Source of the DNA: Micromonospora narathiwatensis
Lineage (GTDB): Bacteria > Actinomycetota > Actinomycetes > Mycobacteriales > Micromonosporaceae
Direction: 5' to 3'
Length of the DNA: 64,000 nucleotides
Assembly: GCF_900089605.1 (NCBI RefSeq)
Contig: NZ_LT594324.1
Coordinates: 372,001-436,000, forward strand
Below, piece after piece: positions 18,300-28,680 of the stretch. Made by a program: the position numbers and the translations under genes. The notes beneath the pieces were generated by a model that had not been told where the DNA came from, made no database searches, and saw only the letters and a program-made list of their open reading frames with translations. How positions within the stretch are numbered: position 1 is the first letter of the stretch; each line of letters opens with the position of its first letter.

Positions 18300-19961
18300 A
18301 TGCGGCACGCTGTCTCTTCGGCCACGATCGCGCTGGGCCTGCTCGGCGCGGTCGTGGCGTCGCCAGGGCTGGCCCTGGCGGCGCCCGCCGCGGCCCCCGC
18401 ACCGAAGAAGAAGTGCACGGTCGAGGACAAGCGACTGCGTGAATTGTCCGGTCTCGTCGTCACCGCGAGCGGCTACGTGGTGATCAATGACGGCAGTGAG
18501 CTGGACAGCCACAAGCGGGTCTTCTTTCTCAACGCCAAGTGCGCGGTCTCGGACGAGGTCCGCTACTCGGGCGCGGGCCCGTACGACACCGAGGACCTGG
18601 CCCTCGGGCCGGACGGCAAGACCCTCTGGATCGCCGACACCGGTGACAACATCACCAACAAGACCCGCCGGGAGCGGGTCGCCGTCTGGACCATGCCGCT
18701 CGACGGCTCGAAGCAGCCCGTGCTGCACCGGCTGTCGTACCCGGAGAAGAAGCCGCACGACGCCGAGGCGCTGCTCATCGGCGACGACAACCTGCCGCTG
18801 GTCATCACCAAGGACCCGTCCGGCAAGGCGGAGATCTTCAAGCCCGAGGCGAAGCTCAGGTCGGGCGACACCGACCCGGTGCCGATGACGAAGGTCGGCG
18901 AGGTCACCGTTCCGAAGACGACCACCGAGAACAAGCTCGGCGCGCCCGGCCGGATGACGGTCACCGGGGCGGCCCGCTCGCCCGACGGCGCCAAGGTCGT
19001 CCTGCGCACCTACGCGGACGCCTTCGAGTACGACGTCACCAACGGCGACATCGTCGGCGCGCTCACCACCGGCAAGCCGCGGGTCACCCCCCTCGCCGAC
19101 CCGTTCGGCGAGGCCATCTCCTACACGCCCGACGGCAAGCTCTTCGTCACCGTCTCCGACGGCGGCCTGCTGGACAGCTCCGAGCCGATCGACATCCTCA
19201 GCTACACCCCGTCCACCGGCGGCGCCGAGGCGCTGCCGAACGCCGGCAAGGACGCGCCCAAGCCGGCCGCAGAGAAATCCTGGATCGAGGGACTGACCCT
19301 GAACGAGATCACGTACCTGATCGCGGCGGTGGGGGTGATCGGCGCGCTGATGGTCGGCGCCGGCATCTTCGGCATCATGTCGGCCCGCCGCAGGTCCGCG
19401 CCGACGGAGGAGCCGGCCGGTGGGCCGGAGCGCGGCGACGATGTGCCGCGTAACGGCGTCCCGCCGCGTGGCGGCCGGCCCGACGCCCCCGGTGGTCCGC
19501 GGGGCGGGGTCTACGGCGGTGGCGGCGGCTACGGTGGTGCCCCGGCGAACGGCCCCGCCGGCCGGAACCCCTCCGGTGGCGTGTACGGCGGCGGCCGGCC
19601 GCAGGACGGCGGCGGCCGCGGGGGCGGCCGGCCCCAGGACGGCGGCGGTCGCGGCGGCCACGGTGGCGGCCCGCAGCACGGTGGCGGCGTCTACGGCGGT
19701 GGCGGTGGCCGGCCGAGCGGTGGCGGTGGCGGTGGCGGTGTCTACGGCGGCGGTGGCGGTGGCCGCCCGCAGGGTGGCGGCGGCTACGGCGGCGGTGCCC
19801 CGCAGGGCGGCGGCAGGTACGGCGGCGGGCGCGCCGAGCCGCCACGGCGGGAGCCCGACTACGGGGACCCGCGTGCCGGCCGACACGGCGACGGCTACGA
19901 CGACCGGGGCCACTACGGGCCGGTTTCCGGCAGCCGGGAGTATCGGGGCGACCGCTACTGA
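18300..19961 (+). CDS. Membrane-anchored beta-propeller-like protein with a Gly/Arg/Tyr-rich tail
   Basis: Unrecognised 553-aa protein. A signal peptide (about 1-28) is followed by an extracellular domain (about 38-325) with repeated blade-like patterns such as DTEDLALGPDGKTLWIADTGDN and FGEAISYTPDGKLFVTVSDGG. One transmembrane helix spans about 339-361 (YLIAAVGVIGALMVGAGIFG). The roughly 190-residue cytoplasmic tail starts with basic residues and becomes a low-complexity repeat of GGGVYGGG, GGRPQGGG and GGRGGG units, ending in a charged Arg/Asp/Tyr segment. A GACACT hexamer lies exactly 6 nt before the ATG, suggesting a leaderless mRNA. It converges on lexA with a terminator between them. 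Confidence 0.8.
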   Translation: MRHAVSSATIALGLLGAVVASPGLALAAPAAAPAPKKKCTVEDKRLRELSGLVVTASGYVVINDGSELDSHKRVFFLNAKCAVSDEVRYSGAGPYDTEDLALGPDGKTLWIADTGDNITNKTRRERVAVWTMPLDGSKQPVLHRLSYPEKKPHDAEALLIGDDNLPLVITKDPSGKAEIFKPEAKLRSGDTDPVPMTKVGEVTVPKTTTENKLGAPGRMTVTGAARSPDGAKVVLRTYADAFEYDVTNGDIVGALTTGKPRVTPLADPFGEAISYTPDGKLFVTVSDGGLLDSSEPIDILSYTPSTGGAEALPNAGKDAPKPAAEKSWIEGLTLNEITYLIAAVGVIGALMVGAGIFGIMSARRRSAPTEEPAGGPERGDDVPRNGVPPRGGRPDAPGGPRGGVYGGGGGYGGAPANGPAGRNPSGGVYGGGRPQDGGGRGGGRPQDGGGRGGHGGGPQHGGGVYGGGGGRPSGGGGGGGVYGGGGGGRPQGGGGYGGGAPQGGGRYGGGRAEPPRREPDYGDPRAGRHGDGYDDRGHYGPVSGSREYRGDRY

Positions 19962-19989
19962 GCCCGCCCCCGCTTCGCGCTCCGTGACG

Positions 19990-20018
19990 CGGGTGACCGC
20001 CCTGTGGGCGGTCACCCG
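19990..20018. terminator. Bidirectional terminator between the propeller gene and lexA
   Basis: A 13-bp perfect stem (19990-20002 with 20006-20018) with a 3-nt loop lies between convergent stop codons. Confidence 0.75.
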
Positions 20019-20026
20019 ATCGCGGG

Positions 20027-20809
20027 TCAGATCCGGCGTAGCACGGCGACCACGCGACCCATGATGGTGGCGTCGTCGCCGGGAATCGGGTCGAAGGCCG
20101 GGTTCTGCGGCATCAGCCAGACGTGCCCGTCGCGGCGCCGATAGGTCTTCACGGTCGCCTCGCCGTCGAGCATGGCGGCCACGATGTCGCCGACCTCGGC
20201 GGTCGGCTGCTGCCGGACCACCACCCAGTCGCCGTCGCAGATGGCCGCGTCGAGCATCGAGTCGCCCTTGACCTGGAGCATGAAGACCTCGCCCTCACCC
20301 ACCAGCTCACGGGGGAGGGGGAAGATGTCCTCCACCGCCTGCTCGGCGAGGATCGGACCACCGGCGGCGATCCGGCCCAGCATCGGCACGTACGCCGGGG
20401 TGGGCCGCTGCGCGCGGGCCGCCTCGTCGTCGGCGTCGCCCGGGGCGCGGACGTCCACCGCGCGTGGCCGGTTCGGGTCGCGGCGCAGGAAGCCCTTCTT
20501 CTCCAGCTCCTTGAGCTGGTAGGCGACGCTGGACGGGGAGACCAGGCCGACCGCCTCGCCGATCTCCCGCACGCTCGGCGGGTAGCCGTGGCGCTCCACC
20601 CAGGTGCGGATGAACTCCAGGATGCGGCGCTGCCGGGCGGTCAGGTCGACCGCCGCCGGGTCGGGGAAGCCGCTCACCACCGGCGTGACCGGGCGCACGG
20701 CGGGCTGGGCCGCCCGGCTGCGCGCGGCGCGGGGTCGGCGGGTCGCCGGCGGACCCGCCCCGTCGATCGGCTGCGGGTTCTTCTGCCGGCTGGCCCGGTC
20801 CTCGGTCAC
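20027..20809 (-). CDS. lexA: SOS repressor LexA
   Basis: Transcriptional repressor of the DNA-damage response, 260 aa. A long Arg/Ala/Pro-rich N-terminal extension (about 1-50) comes before the winged-helix DNA-binding domain ([31 protein letters not shown]). The Ala-Gly self-cleavage site is in GRIAAGGP, the catalytic Ser in KGDSML and the Lys in EATVKTY. The GTG at 20809 has GGAGGA upstream. Two SOS boxes and a promoter lie 140-265 bp upstream, so autoregulation is expected. It is divergent from nrdR. Confidence 0.96.
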   Translation of the reverse strand: MTEDRASRQKNPQPIDGAGPPATRRPRAARSRAAQPAVRPVTPVVSGFPDPAAVDLTARQRRILEFIRTWVERHGYPPSVREIGEAVGLVSPSSVAYQLKELEKKGFLRRDPNRPRAVDVRAPGDADDEAARAQRPTPAYVPMLGRIAAGGPILAEQAVEDIFPLPRELVGEGEVFMLQVKGDSMLDAAICDGDWVVVRQQPTAEVGDIVAAMLDGEATVKTYRRRDGHVWLMPQNPAFDPIPGDDATIMGRVVAVLRRI

Positions 20810-20862
20810 GTCCGTCCTCCCTGGTCGGCGCTGGGTGCCTCGTCGGCTCGTGGTGCGTGCTC

Positions 20863-20908
20863 AGGTGGTGCTGCGCTTTAGGTGGTGCTGCGTTCAGGTG
20901 GTGCTGTG
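20863..20908. repeat. Triple AGGTGGTGCTG repeat in the lexA leader
   Basis: Three near-identical copies of AGGTGGTGCTGYG begin at 20863, 20880 and 20896, a 16-17 nt period, in the untranslated leader of lexA. Function unknown. Confidence 0.6.
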
Positions 20909-20949
20909 GACCGGTCCGCCGCGACACGCCGCGTCCGGTCGTTGTTGAC

Positions 20950-20976
20950 CGTATAGGTGAGATCGGTCATTTTCAA
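20950..20976 (-). promoter_or_regulatory. Candidate lexA promoter
   Basis: On the minus strand TTGAAA (20971-20976) is followed after 15 nt by TATACG (20950-20955). It lies between the SOS boxes and the lexA start, about 140 nt before the GTG. Confidence 0.5.
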
Positions 20977-21025
20977 ACATCTGTACGACCTGTTGTCGGC
21001 GTGTTGCGGTGAAATCCTGGATTTC

Positions 21026-21039
21026 CGAACGCCTGTTCT
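21026..21039. promoter_or_regulatory. SOS box 1 (LexA operator)
   Basis: CGAACGCCTGTTCT matches the actinobacterial/Bacillus-type CGAAC-N4-GTTCG consensus with one mismatch. It lies about 50 bp upstream of the candidate lexA -35. Confidence 0.75.
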
Positions 21040-21057
21040 GCTAATAGTACGTGGTTC

Positions 21058-21073
21058 TCGAACGGGTGTTCGA
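21058..21073. promoter_or_regulatory. SOS box 2 (LexA operator, perfect)
   Basis: TCGAACGGGTGTTCGA is a perfect match to TCGAAC-N4-GTTCGA. It lies 33 bp from box 1, about three helical turns, which favours cooperative binding of two LexA dimers. Confidence 0.9.
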
Positions 21074-21196
21074 TCCGCGGACGTGGATTGAGGGTTGTGC
21101 GGTAACCGTCCCGGGTGTCGACCGTTGGGTCTTCGGTGACCGGAAGGGGTGGTTCGGGTGGGTGATGCGCGTGACGCGCCGGACACGCCGGCCAAC

Positions 21197-21225
21197 TTGA
21201 CCTCGCTAGGGCGACGGCATACGGT
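21197..21225 (+). promoter_or_regulatory. nrdRJ promoter
   Basis: TTGACC (21197-21202), a 17-nt spacer and TACGGT (21220-21225) form a well-spaced promoter about 180 nt upstream of nrdR. Confidence 0.6.
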
Positions 21226-21228
21226 CGA

Positions 21229-21244
21229 CCCCTAGATGTAGTAG
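21229..21244. promoter_or_regulatory. Candidate NrdR box
   Basis: CCCCTAGATGTAGTAG directly follows the -10 and resembles half-palindromic actinobacterial NrdR boxes with a CTAnnnnTAG core. A site over the transcription start would let NrdR repress its own operon. I could not see the second box that usually lies about 31 bp away. Confidence 0.4.
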
Positions 21245-21405
21245 TCACATGGGCGTAAGTCGCCTACAGGTTGGGTTCGACTACCGAACGCACTCCCGTA
21301 TCGTCGACCGGCGACCGCCATCGGAACGATGGCGTCGTCGCGGTCACGCGTGCCCGGGAGCCGGTCGGTGTGCCCGTGGTTGCTCTTGGTCAAGGAGGTC
21401 AGGCG

Positions 21406-21906
21406 ATGCGGTGTCCGTACTGCCGGCACGCCGACTCCCGGGTCGTCGACTCGCGGGAGGCCGACGACGGCCAGCTCATCCGGCGGCGGCGGGCCTGCCC
21501 GGAGTGCGGCAAGCGGTTCACCACCGTCGAGGAGGCGGTGCTCGCCGTGGTCAAGCGCAGCGGGGTGACCGAGCCCTTCAGTCGCATCAAGATCATCGGC
21601 GGGGTGCGCAAGGCGTGCCAGGGCCGGCCGGTCGACGACGACTCCATCGCGCTGCTGGCGCAGAAGGTCGAGGAGACCGTACGGGCCAAGGGGGCCGCCG
21701 AGATCCCCAGCCACGAGGTCGGGCTGGCCATCCTCGGGCCGCTGCGCGACCTGGACGAGGTGGCCTACCTGCGATTCGCCAGCGTCTACCGGTCCTTCGA
21801 CTCGCTCGCCGACTTCGAGCGCGAGATCGAGACGCTGCGGGCCGCCGCACGCGCCCGGGAGGGCGCCGGGGCCGAGCCGGCCGAGGTCGCCGGCCGGACC
21901 AGCTGA
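21406..21906 (+). CDS. nrdR: Transcriptional regulator NrdR
   Basis: Repressor of ribonucleotide reductase genes, 166 aa. It has an N-terminal zinc ribbon ([17 protein letters not shown] and ACPECGKRF) and then an ATP-cone domain that senses dATP/ATP. The ATG at 21406 has AAGGAGG at an ideal distance. It lies 68 bp before nrdJ in a clear two-gene operon and is divergent from lexA. This joins DNA-damage control and dNTP supply at one intergenic region of about 600 bp (20810-21405), which holds two SOS boxes, two promoters and a possible NrdR box but no further gene. Confidence 0.96.
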   Translation: MRCPYCRHADSRVVDSREADDGQLIRRRRACPECGKRFTTVEEAVLAVVKRSGVTEPFSRIKIIGGVRKACQGRPVDDDSIALLAQKVEETVRAKGAAEIPSHEVGLAILGPLRDLDEVAYLRFASVYRSFDSLADFEREIETLRAAARAREGAGAEPAEVAGRTS

Positions 21907-21974
21907 GTTTTTTCGGGTTTCTGACAGATTGGTACGCGCGGTGGGTGACCGCGCACACGAGGGGGGCGACGTCG

Positions 21975-24833
<2,859 letters not shown>

Positions 24834-24851
24834 CCCCAACGGGGTATCGCT

Positions 24852-24885
24852 CGCGGGCGCGGCAGGGCTTCCTGCCGCGCCCGCG
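24852..24885 (+). terminator. nrdJ terminator
   Basis: A perfect 15-bp stem (24852-24866 with 24871-24885) with a GCTT tetraloop lies 18 bp after the nrdJ stop. Confidence 0.85.
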
Positions 24886-25035
24886 GCGTTCCGCGGTGCT
24901 CGTTCGCTGCGCGCTCGACGCGCCGATGGGCGTTGGGCGGCCTGAACGACGGTGCTTCAGTTCGCTATGGACCTGATGTCGTAGACGATTCAGCCGGGGC
25001 GCCGATCCCTGCCACCGTTACCGCCGGGCCACCCA

Positions 25036-25041
25036 TAGACT
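25036..25041 (+). promoter_or_regulatory. -10 hexamer TAGACT placed for a leaderless mRNA
   Basis: TAGACT ends 6 nt before the ATG at 25048 with no Shine-Dalgarno sequence. Confidence 0.5.
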
Positions 25042-25047
25042 GCGGCC

Positions 25048-25779
25048 ATGGTGGTCTCGCCGCCGGTCGTAGCGGAGTTCGGTCGGGAACTCGCCGCGCT
25101 CAACTGGGTCGGTGGACTTCTGGTCGCGGGCTCGTTGGCGACCGGCGACTACCTTCCCCGGGTCAGCGATCTCGACCTGGTCGCCCTGGTCGACGGCCCG
25201 GTCGACGCGGACCGGCAGGCCACGCTCGCCGCCCTGCACGGTCGCCTCGACACAGACAGCGGTGAAGGTCTGCGGCTCGGCTGCGTCTACGTCGACACCG
25301 CGAGGATGCTCGACGTCCAGGTGCGGCATCCGACCTGGACCCACGGGCAGCTCGTCCAGCGGATCCTCTCCGGCATCACCCGGGCCGAACTGGTACGCCA
25401 CGGGTACGCGATCTTCGGCCCCGCGCCCCGGGACGTCCTCCCGCCGATGAGCGCCGACGACGTACGCGCGGCGGCCCGCGCCGAACTCACCGGCTACTGG
25501 GCCTGGGCCGCCCGGCGTCCGTGGCTGTGGTGGGATCCGGTCATCGCCGACCTCGGACTCACGTCGATGGCCCGGGGACGCTACGCACTTCGTCACGGCG
25601 AACTGCTCACCAAGTCCGAGGCCATCCAGCGGGCTGCCGCCCCGGGGTGGCTGATCGACCAGCTCGCCGCCCGGCGCCGGGGCGAGAACGTCTCCTCACC
25701 CCGGCTACCGGCCGCCCTGATCGCCTGGCGCGACGCCCGTCGGACCGTCGCGCGGGCACGAAAGGAGCTTGAGCGATGA
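25048..25779 (+). CDS. Nucleotidyltransferase-fold protein (aminoglycoside adenylyltransferase-like)
   Basis: 243-aa cytoplasmic protein with the polymerase-beta nucleotidyltransferase motif GSLATGDYLPRVSDLDLV, where GS and the two Asp bind Mg-nucleotide. A helical second domain (about 140-240) with WAWAARRPWLWWDP resembles the substrate domain of AadA-type adenylyltransferases. The exact substrate cannot be read from sequence; resistance to an aminoglycoside is possible but not shown. It overlaps the next gene by ATGA. The mRNA is probably leaderless. Confidence 0.8.
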   Translation: MVVSPPVVAEFGRELAALNWVGGLLVAGSLATGDYLPRVSDLDLVALVDGPVDADRQATLAALHGRLDTDSGEGLRLGCVYVDTARMLDVQVRHPTWTHGQLVQRILSGITRAELVRHGYAIFGPAPRDVLPPMSADDVRAAARAELTGYWAWAARRPWLWWDPVIADLGLTSMARGRYALRHGELLTKSEAIQRAAAPGWLIDQLAARRRGENVSSPRLPAALIAWRDARRTVARARKELER

Positions 25780-26711
25780 CGACCGCGACCAGTTACGCCA
25801 GGTTCGGCGCCCGCGAGGCGCACGGTGTGTCACCCGCGTACGAGCGGCTGGCGCTGGCGGTGTCCCAGGACGACGAACTGCTCGCCCTGCTGGCGGCTCT
25901 CCCACCGGCCAAGCGGCAGCCGAACCTGCTCTTCGCCGTGGTCCGCCTCCTCGGCGGCCCGGTCGAGGATCCGGCCGCCTTCCACGACTACGCGGCGGCG
26001 AACTGGCCGGCGATCGAGGCGGAGATGCGTACCCGGTCGACGCAGACGAACGAGCCCGGGCGGTGCGCCGTACTGCTGCCGGTGCTCGCCACGCTGCCGC
26101 AGCCGCTCGCGTTGCTGGAGGTCGGCGCGTCCGCCGGCCTGTGCCTCTACCCGGACCGGTACGCCTACCGCTACGGCGAGCAGGTGCTCGGCGCGGGTGA
26201 GCCGGTCCTCGACTGCACGGCGACCGGGGTGTCGCTGCCGGCTCAGCGGCCCGAGGTGGTGTGGCGGGCCGGCCTGGATCTGAACCCGCTCGACGTGACC
26301 GACCAGGCGGACGTGGCCTGGCTGGACGCCCTCATCTGGCCGGAGCACACCCACCGGCGTACCCGGTTGCGGGCCGCGGCGGAGGTGGCCGCGGCCGACC
26401 CGCCACTGCTCGTCCGGGGCGACCTGGTGGACGACCTGCCCGCGCTGGCGGCGCAGGCCCCGGCCGGCGCCACCCTCGTGGTGTTCCACACCTCGGTGCT
26501 GTACCAGGTGCCGGCACCCCGCCGGGACGCGTTCGCCGCGCTGGTACGCGGGCTGCCCGGCCACTGGGTCGCGAACGAGGGCCCGGAGGTGCTGCGCTAC
26601 GACGGGCTGCCGGAGCCGCCGAGCGGGGCACACCTCAACGTGCTCGCGCTGGACGGGAAGCCGCTCGCCTGGACGCGGGGCCACGGGCAGGGGATCACCT
26701 GGTTCGGGTAG
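25776..26711 (+). CDS. DUF2332 family protein
   Basis: 311-aa protein of the DUF2332 family. It has the family's SPAYERLALAVSQDDELLALL and QPNLLFAVVRLLGG near the N-terminus, then LLEVGASAGLCLYPDRYAYRYG, resembling a methyltransferase-like nucleotide-binding loop (GASAG), and RGDLVDDLPALA further on. A weakly diverged Rossmann fold is likely but no activity is established. It is translationally coupled to the upstream nucleotidyltransferase by a 4-bp ATGA overlap, and an SD site (AAGGAG) is also present inside that gene. Confidence 0.85.
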   Translation: MTTATSYARFGAREAHGVSPAYERLALAVSQDDELLALLAALPPAKRQPNLLFAVVRLLGGPVEDPAAFHDYAAANWPAIEAEMRTRSTQTNEPGRCAVLLPVLATLPQPLALLEVGASAGLCLYPDRYAYRYGEQVLGAGEPVLDCTATGVSLPAQRPEVVWRAGLDLNPLDVTDQADVAWLDALIWPEHTHRRTRLRAAAEVAAADPPLLVRGDLVDDLPALAAQAPAGATLVVFHTSVLYQVPAPRRDAFAALVRGLPGHWVANEGPEVLRYDGLPEPPSGAHLNVLALDGKPLAWTRGHGQGITWFG

Positions 26712-26717
26712 CGCGTC

Positions 26718-27968
26718 TCATGGGGTGAGGGAGGCGAGACGGGTGGTCAGGAAGGCGCGTTCGGCGTCGTTGTCGACGAGGGTCAGCGCCGTGCGGTACG
26801 CGTTCGCCGCCTCCTGCCGTCGGTCCAGGCGGCGCAGCAGGTCGGCGCGGATCGCCGGGAGGTAGTGGTAGCCGGCCAGCCGGGAATCCCCGGCGAGGGC
26901 GTCGACCTCGGCCAGGGCGGCCTCCGGGCCCTCGGCCATCGACACGGCCACCGCCCGGTTGAGCGCGACGACCGGCGACGGCCAGCGTTTCAGCAGCTCG
27001 TCGTAGAGGCGTACCACCTGGGGCCAGTCGGTCGCGGCGTAGCTGGGCGCGACCGCGTGCAGCGAGGCGATGGCGGCCTGGAGCGCGTACCGGCCGACCC
27101 GGCCGGTCCGGAACGCGCCGAGGACCAGCCGGTTGCCCTCGGCGACGGCGGCCCGGTCCCAGGCGGACCGGTCCTGCTCCGCCAGCACCAGCAGCCGACC
27201 CTCGGGGTCGGTACGGGTGGCCCGGCGGGCGTCGGTGAGCAGCAGCAACGCGAGCAGGCCGCGGACCTCCGGCTCGTCGGGCATCAGGGCGAGCAGCATC
27301 CGGGTCAGGTGCAGCGCCCGGTCGACCAGGTCGGCGCGGACCAGGTCGCCGCCGGTCGGCGCGGTGTGCCCGGTGGTGTAGAGCAGGTGGATCACGGACA
27401 GCACCGCGTCCAGCCGCTCGGGCAGCTCGGCGGCCTCGGGCACCCGGTACGGGATCCGGGCCGCGGCGATCTTCTTCTTGGCCCGGGTGACCCGGGCGGC
27501 CATCGTCGGCTCGGACACCAGGAACGCCCGGGCGATGTCGCCGGTGCTCACTCCGCACACGAGGCGCAGGGTCAGCGCCACCTGTGCGTCCCGGGCCAGC
27601 GCCGGGTGGCAGCAGGTGAAGACCAGCCGCAGTCGGTCGTCGGGCACCGCGTCCTCGCCTGGATCCTCCGCCATCTCGGCCTCCACCGGCTCCACGAGCA
27701 GGGGCATCTTCGACCGGAACACCTTGTCCCGGCGCAGCACGTCGAGGGCCTTGCGTTTCGCCGTGGCGGTCAGCCAGGCGCCGGGCTTGTCGGGTACGCC
27801 ATCCCGGGCCCAGGCGGCCAGCGCGGCCACGTACGCCTCCTGGACGCACTCCTCGGCGACGTCGAGATCGCCGGCGACGCGCGCCGTCGCGGCGAGCACG
27901 AAGGCCCACTCGCGACGGTGCGCGTCCGCCACGGCGCGTTCGGCCGCGGCCGTCCCGGCCTCGGTCAC
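26718..27968 (-). CDS. ECF42-type RNA polymerase sigma factor
   Basis: Extracytoplasmic-function sigma factor, 416 aa, far longer than a simple ECF sigma. Region 2 (about 10-80) has AEECVQEAYVAALAAW and WLTATAKRKALDVLRRDK. Region 4 (about 120-180) has LTLRLVCGVSTGDIARAFLVS. A long helical C-terminal extension (about 190-416) with TPR-like repeats (ALNRAVAVSMAEGPEAALAEVD, YRTALTLVDNDAERAFL) is typical of group ECF42, which lacks an anti-sigma factor. The GTG start overlaps the stop of the upstream YciI/DGPF gene (GTGA), the conserved partner of this group. Expression is probably autoregulated from the promoter at 28347-28375. Confidence 0.9.
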   Translation of the reverse strand: MTEAGTAAAERAVADAHRREWAFVLAATARVAGDLDVAEECVQEAYVAALAAWARDGVPDKPGAWLTATAKRKALDVLRRDKVFRSKMPLLVEPVEAEMAEDPGEDAVPDDRLRLVFTCCHPALARDAQVALTLRLVCGVSTGDIARAFLVSEPTMAARVTRAKKKIAAARIPYRVPEAAELPERLDAVLSVIHLLYTTGHTAPTGGDLVRADLVDRALHLTRMLLALMPDEPEVRGLLALLLLTDARRATRTDPEGRLLVLAEQDRSAWDRAAVAEGNRLVLGAFRTGRVGRYALQAAIASLHAVAPSYAATDWPQVVRLYDELLKRWPSPVVALNRAVAVSMAEGPEAALAEVDALAGDSRLAGYHYLPAIRADLLRRLDRRQEAANAYRTALTLVDNDAERAFLTTRLASLTP

Positions 27969-28306
27969 TCGGCCGGCGGGACGAACAGCGGCCGGACCTC
28001 GACGCCGCCGCTGATGGTGGCCGGGTTCAGCTTGGCGATCCTCAGGGCCACGTCCAGGTCGGGCGCCTCCAGGATGAAGAACCCGGCGACGACCTCCTTG
28101 GCCTCGATGAACGGGCCGTCGGTGACGAGGTCGCCGCGGATCGCCGTGGCGGTGGTGCTGGGCTGGAGCGCGAACCCCGTGACGATCTTGCCGCCCAGCT
28201 CCTCGACCTGCGCCGGGTACCGCTCCAACAGCGCCAGGTAGTCCGGCGTGATCTCCGTCGGGTCGGCCGGCGCGGGCGAGTAGATCAGGACTGCGTACTG
28301 GGCCAT
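27965..28306 (-). CDS. YciI/DGPF family protein, ECF42 partner
   Basis: 113-aa ferredoxin-like-fold protein of the YCII-related family. It has MAQYAVLIYSPAP at the start and the diagnostic DGPF in LVTDGPFIEAKEVVAGFFIL. The ATG at 28306 has AGGAG upstream. DGPF proteins are the conserved neighbours and presumed targets of ECF42 sigma factors; their biochemical role is not settled. It is the first gene of the two-gene operon. Confidence 0.9.
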   Translation of the reverse strand: MAQYAVLIYSPAPADPTEITPDYLALLERYPAQVEELGGKIVTGFALQPSTTATAIRGDLVTDGPFIEAKEVVAGFFILEAPDLDVALRIAKLNPATISGGVEVRPLFVPPAE

Positions 28307-28346
28307 GAGGTTCTCCTCTTGATCGGTGTTCCGCCTTCTTGCCAAC

Positions 28347-28375
28347 CCGACGATCGGGTCCGGCCGGATTCGACA
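28347..28375 (-). promoter_or_regulatory. Candidate ECF42-dependent promoter
   Basis: On the minus strand TGTCGA (28370-28375) is followed after 17 nt by CGTCGG (28347-28352), about 40 bp before the DGPF start. This agrees with the TGTCGA ... CGTC-like motif I recall for ECF42 targets. Confidence 0.6.
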
Positions 28376-28521
28376 GCGCTCCGTGGGAAAGTTTTCCGGA
28401 CGCCGTGGCCGTCGTCACGCAGGCGCGAGGCCGCGCACGCGACGCGGCCGGAACCGTTCGTCGCGTACCCGGCCCGACTGGGGACGGGAACCGACCCGGC
28501 CGGCGACTAGGGTCTCCTGTC

Positions 28522-28680
28522 GTGACCGAACCGAGCTGGCTGACCGAGACCCGCGCCGCGTACGACACGGTCGCCGTGGACTACGCGCGGCTGATCCCCG
28601 ATGTGGTGGAGGGCCCGCTCGACCGGGGCATGCTGGCCGCCTTCGCCGAGCGGCCGGACCTGACGGTGGAGGACCGGTGA
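28522..28680 (+). pseudogene. Truncated class I SAM methyltransferase
   Basis: A 52-codon frame from a GTG at 28522 reads VTEPSWLTETRAAYDTVAVD and then YARLIPDVVEGPLDRGMLAAFAE. This is the usual N-terminal helix of small SAM-dependent methyltransferases (TRAAYDTVAxDYA). The frame then reads ERPDLTVEDR and stops, just where the glycine-rich SAM-binding loop should begin. The stop overlaps the start of the asparaginase gene. A deletion joining the two genes is the simplest explanation. A TAGGGT hexamer 8 nt before the GTG may still drive transcription into the asparaginase gene. Confidence 0.7.

Noticed and set aside
19500..19840. Gly-rich repeats as a PE_PGRS- or collagen-like gene
   Set aside because: The repeat is the C-terminal tail of a membrane protein with a signal peptide and an outside domain, without PE motifs or Gly-X-Y periodicity.
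21074..21405. Cobalamin riboswitch upstream of nrdRJ
   Set aside because: I found no B12-box (GCCACTG-type) or the expected long-range pairing; a covariance search would be needed to be sure.
25048..25779. Calling the nucleotidyltransferase an antibiotic-resistance gene
   Set aside because: The motif supports only the fold. The substrate cannot be decided from the sequence.
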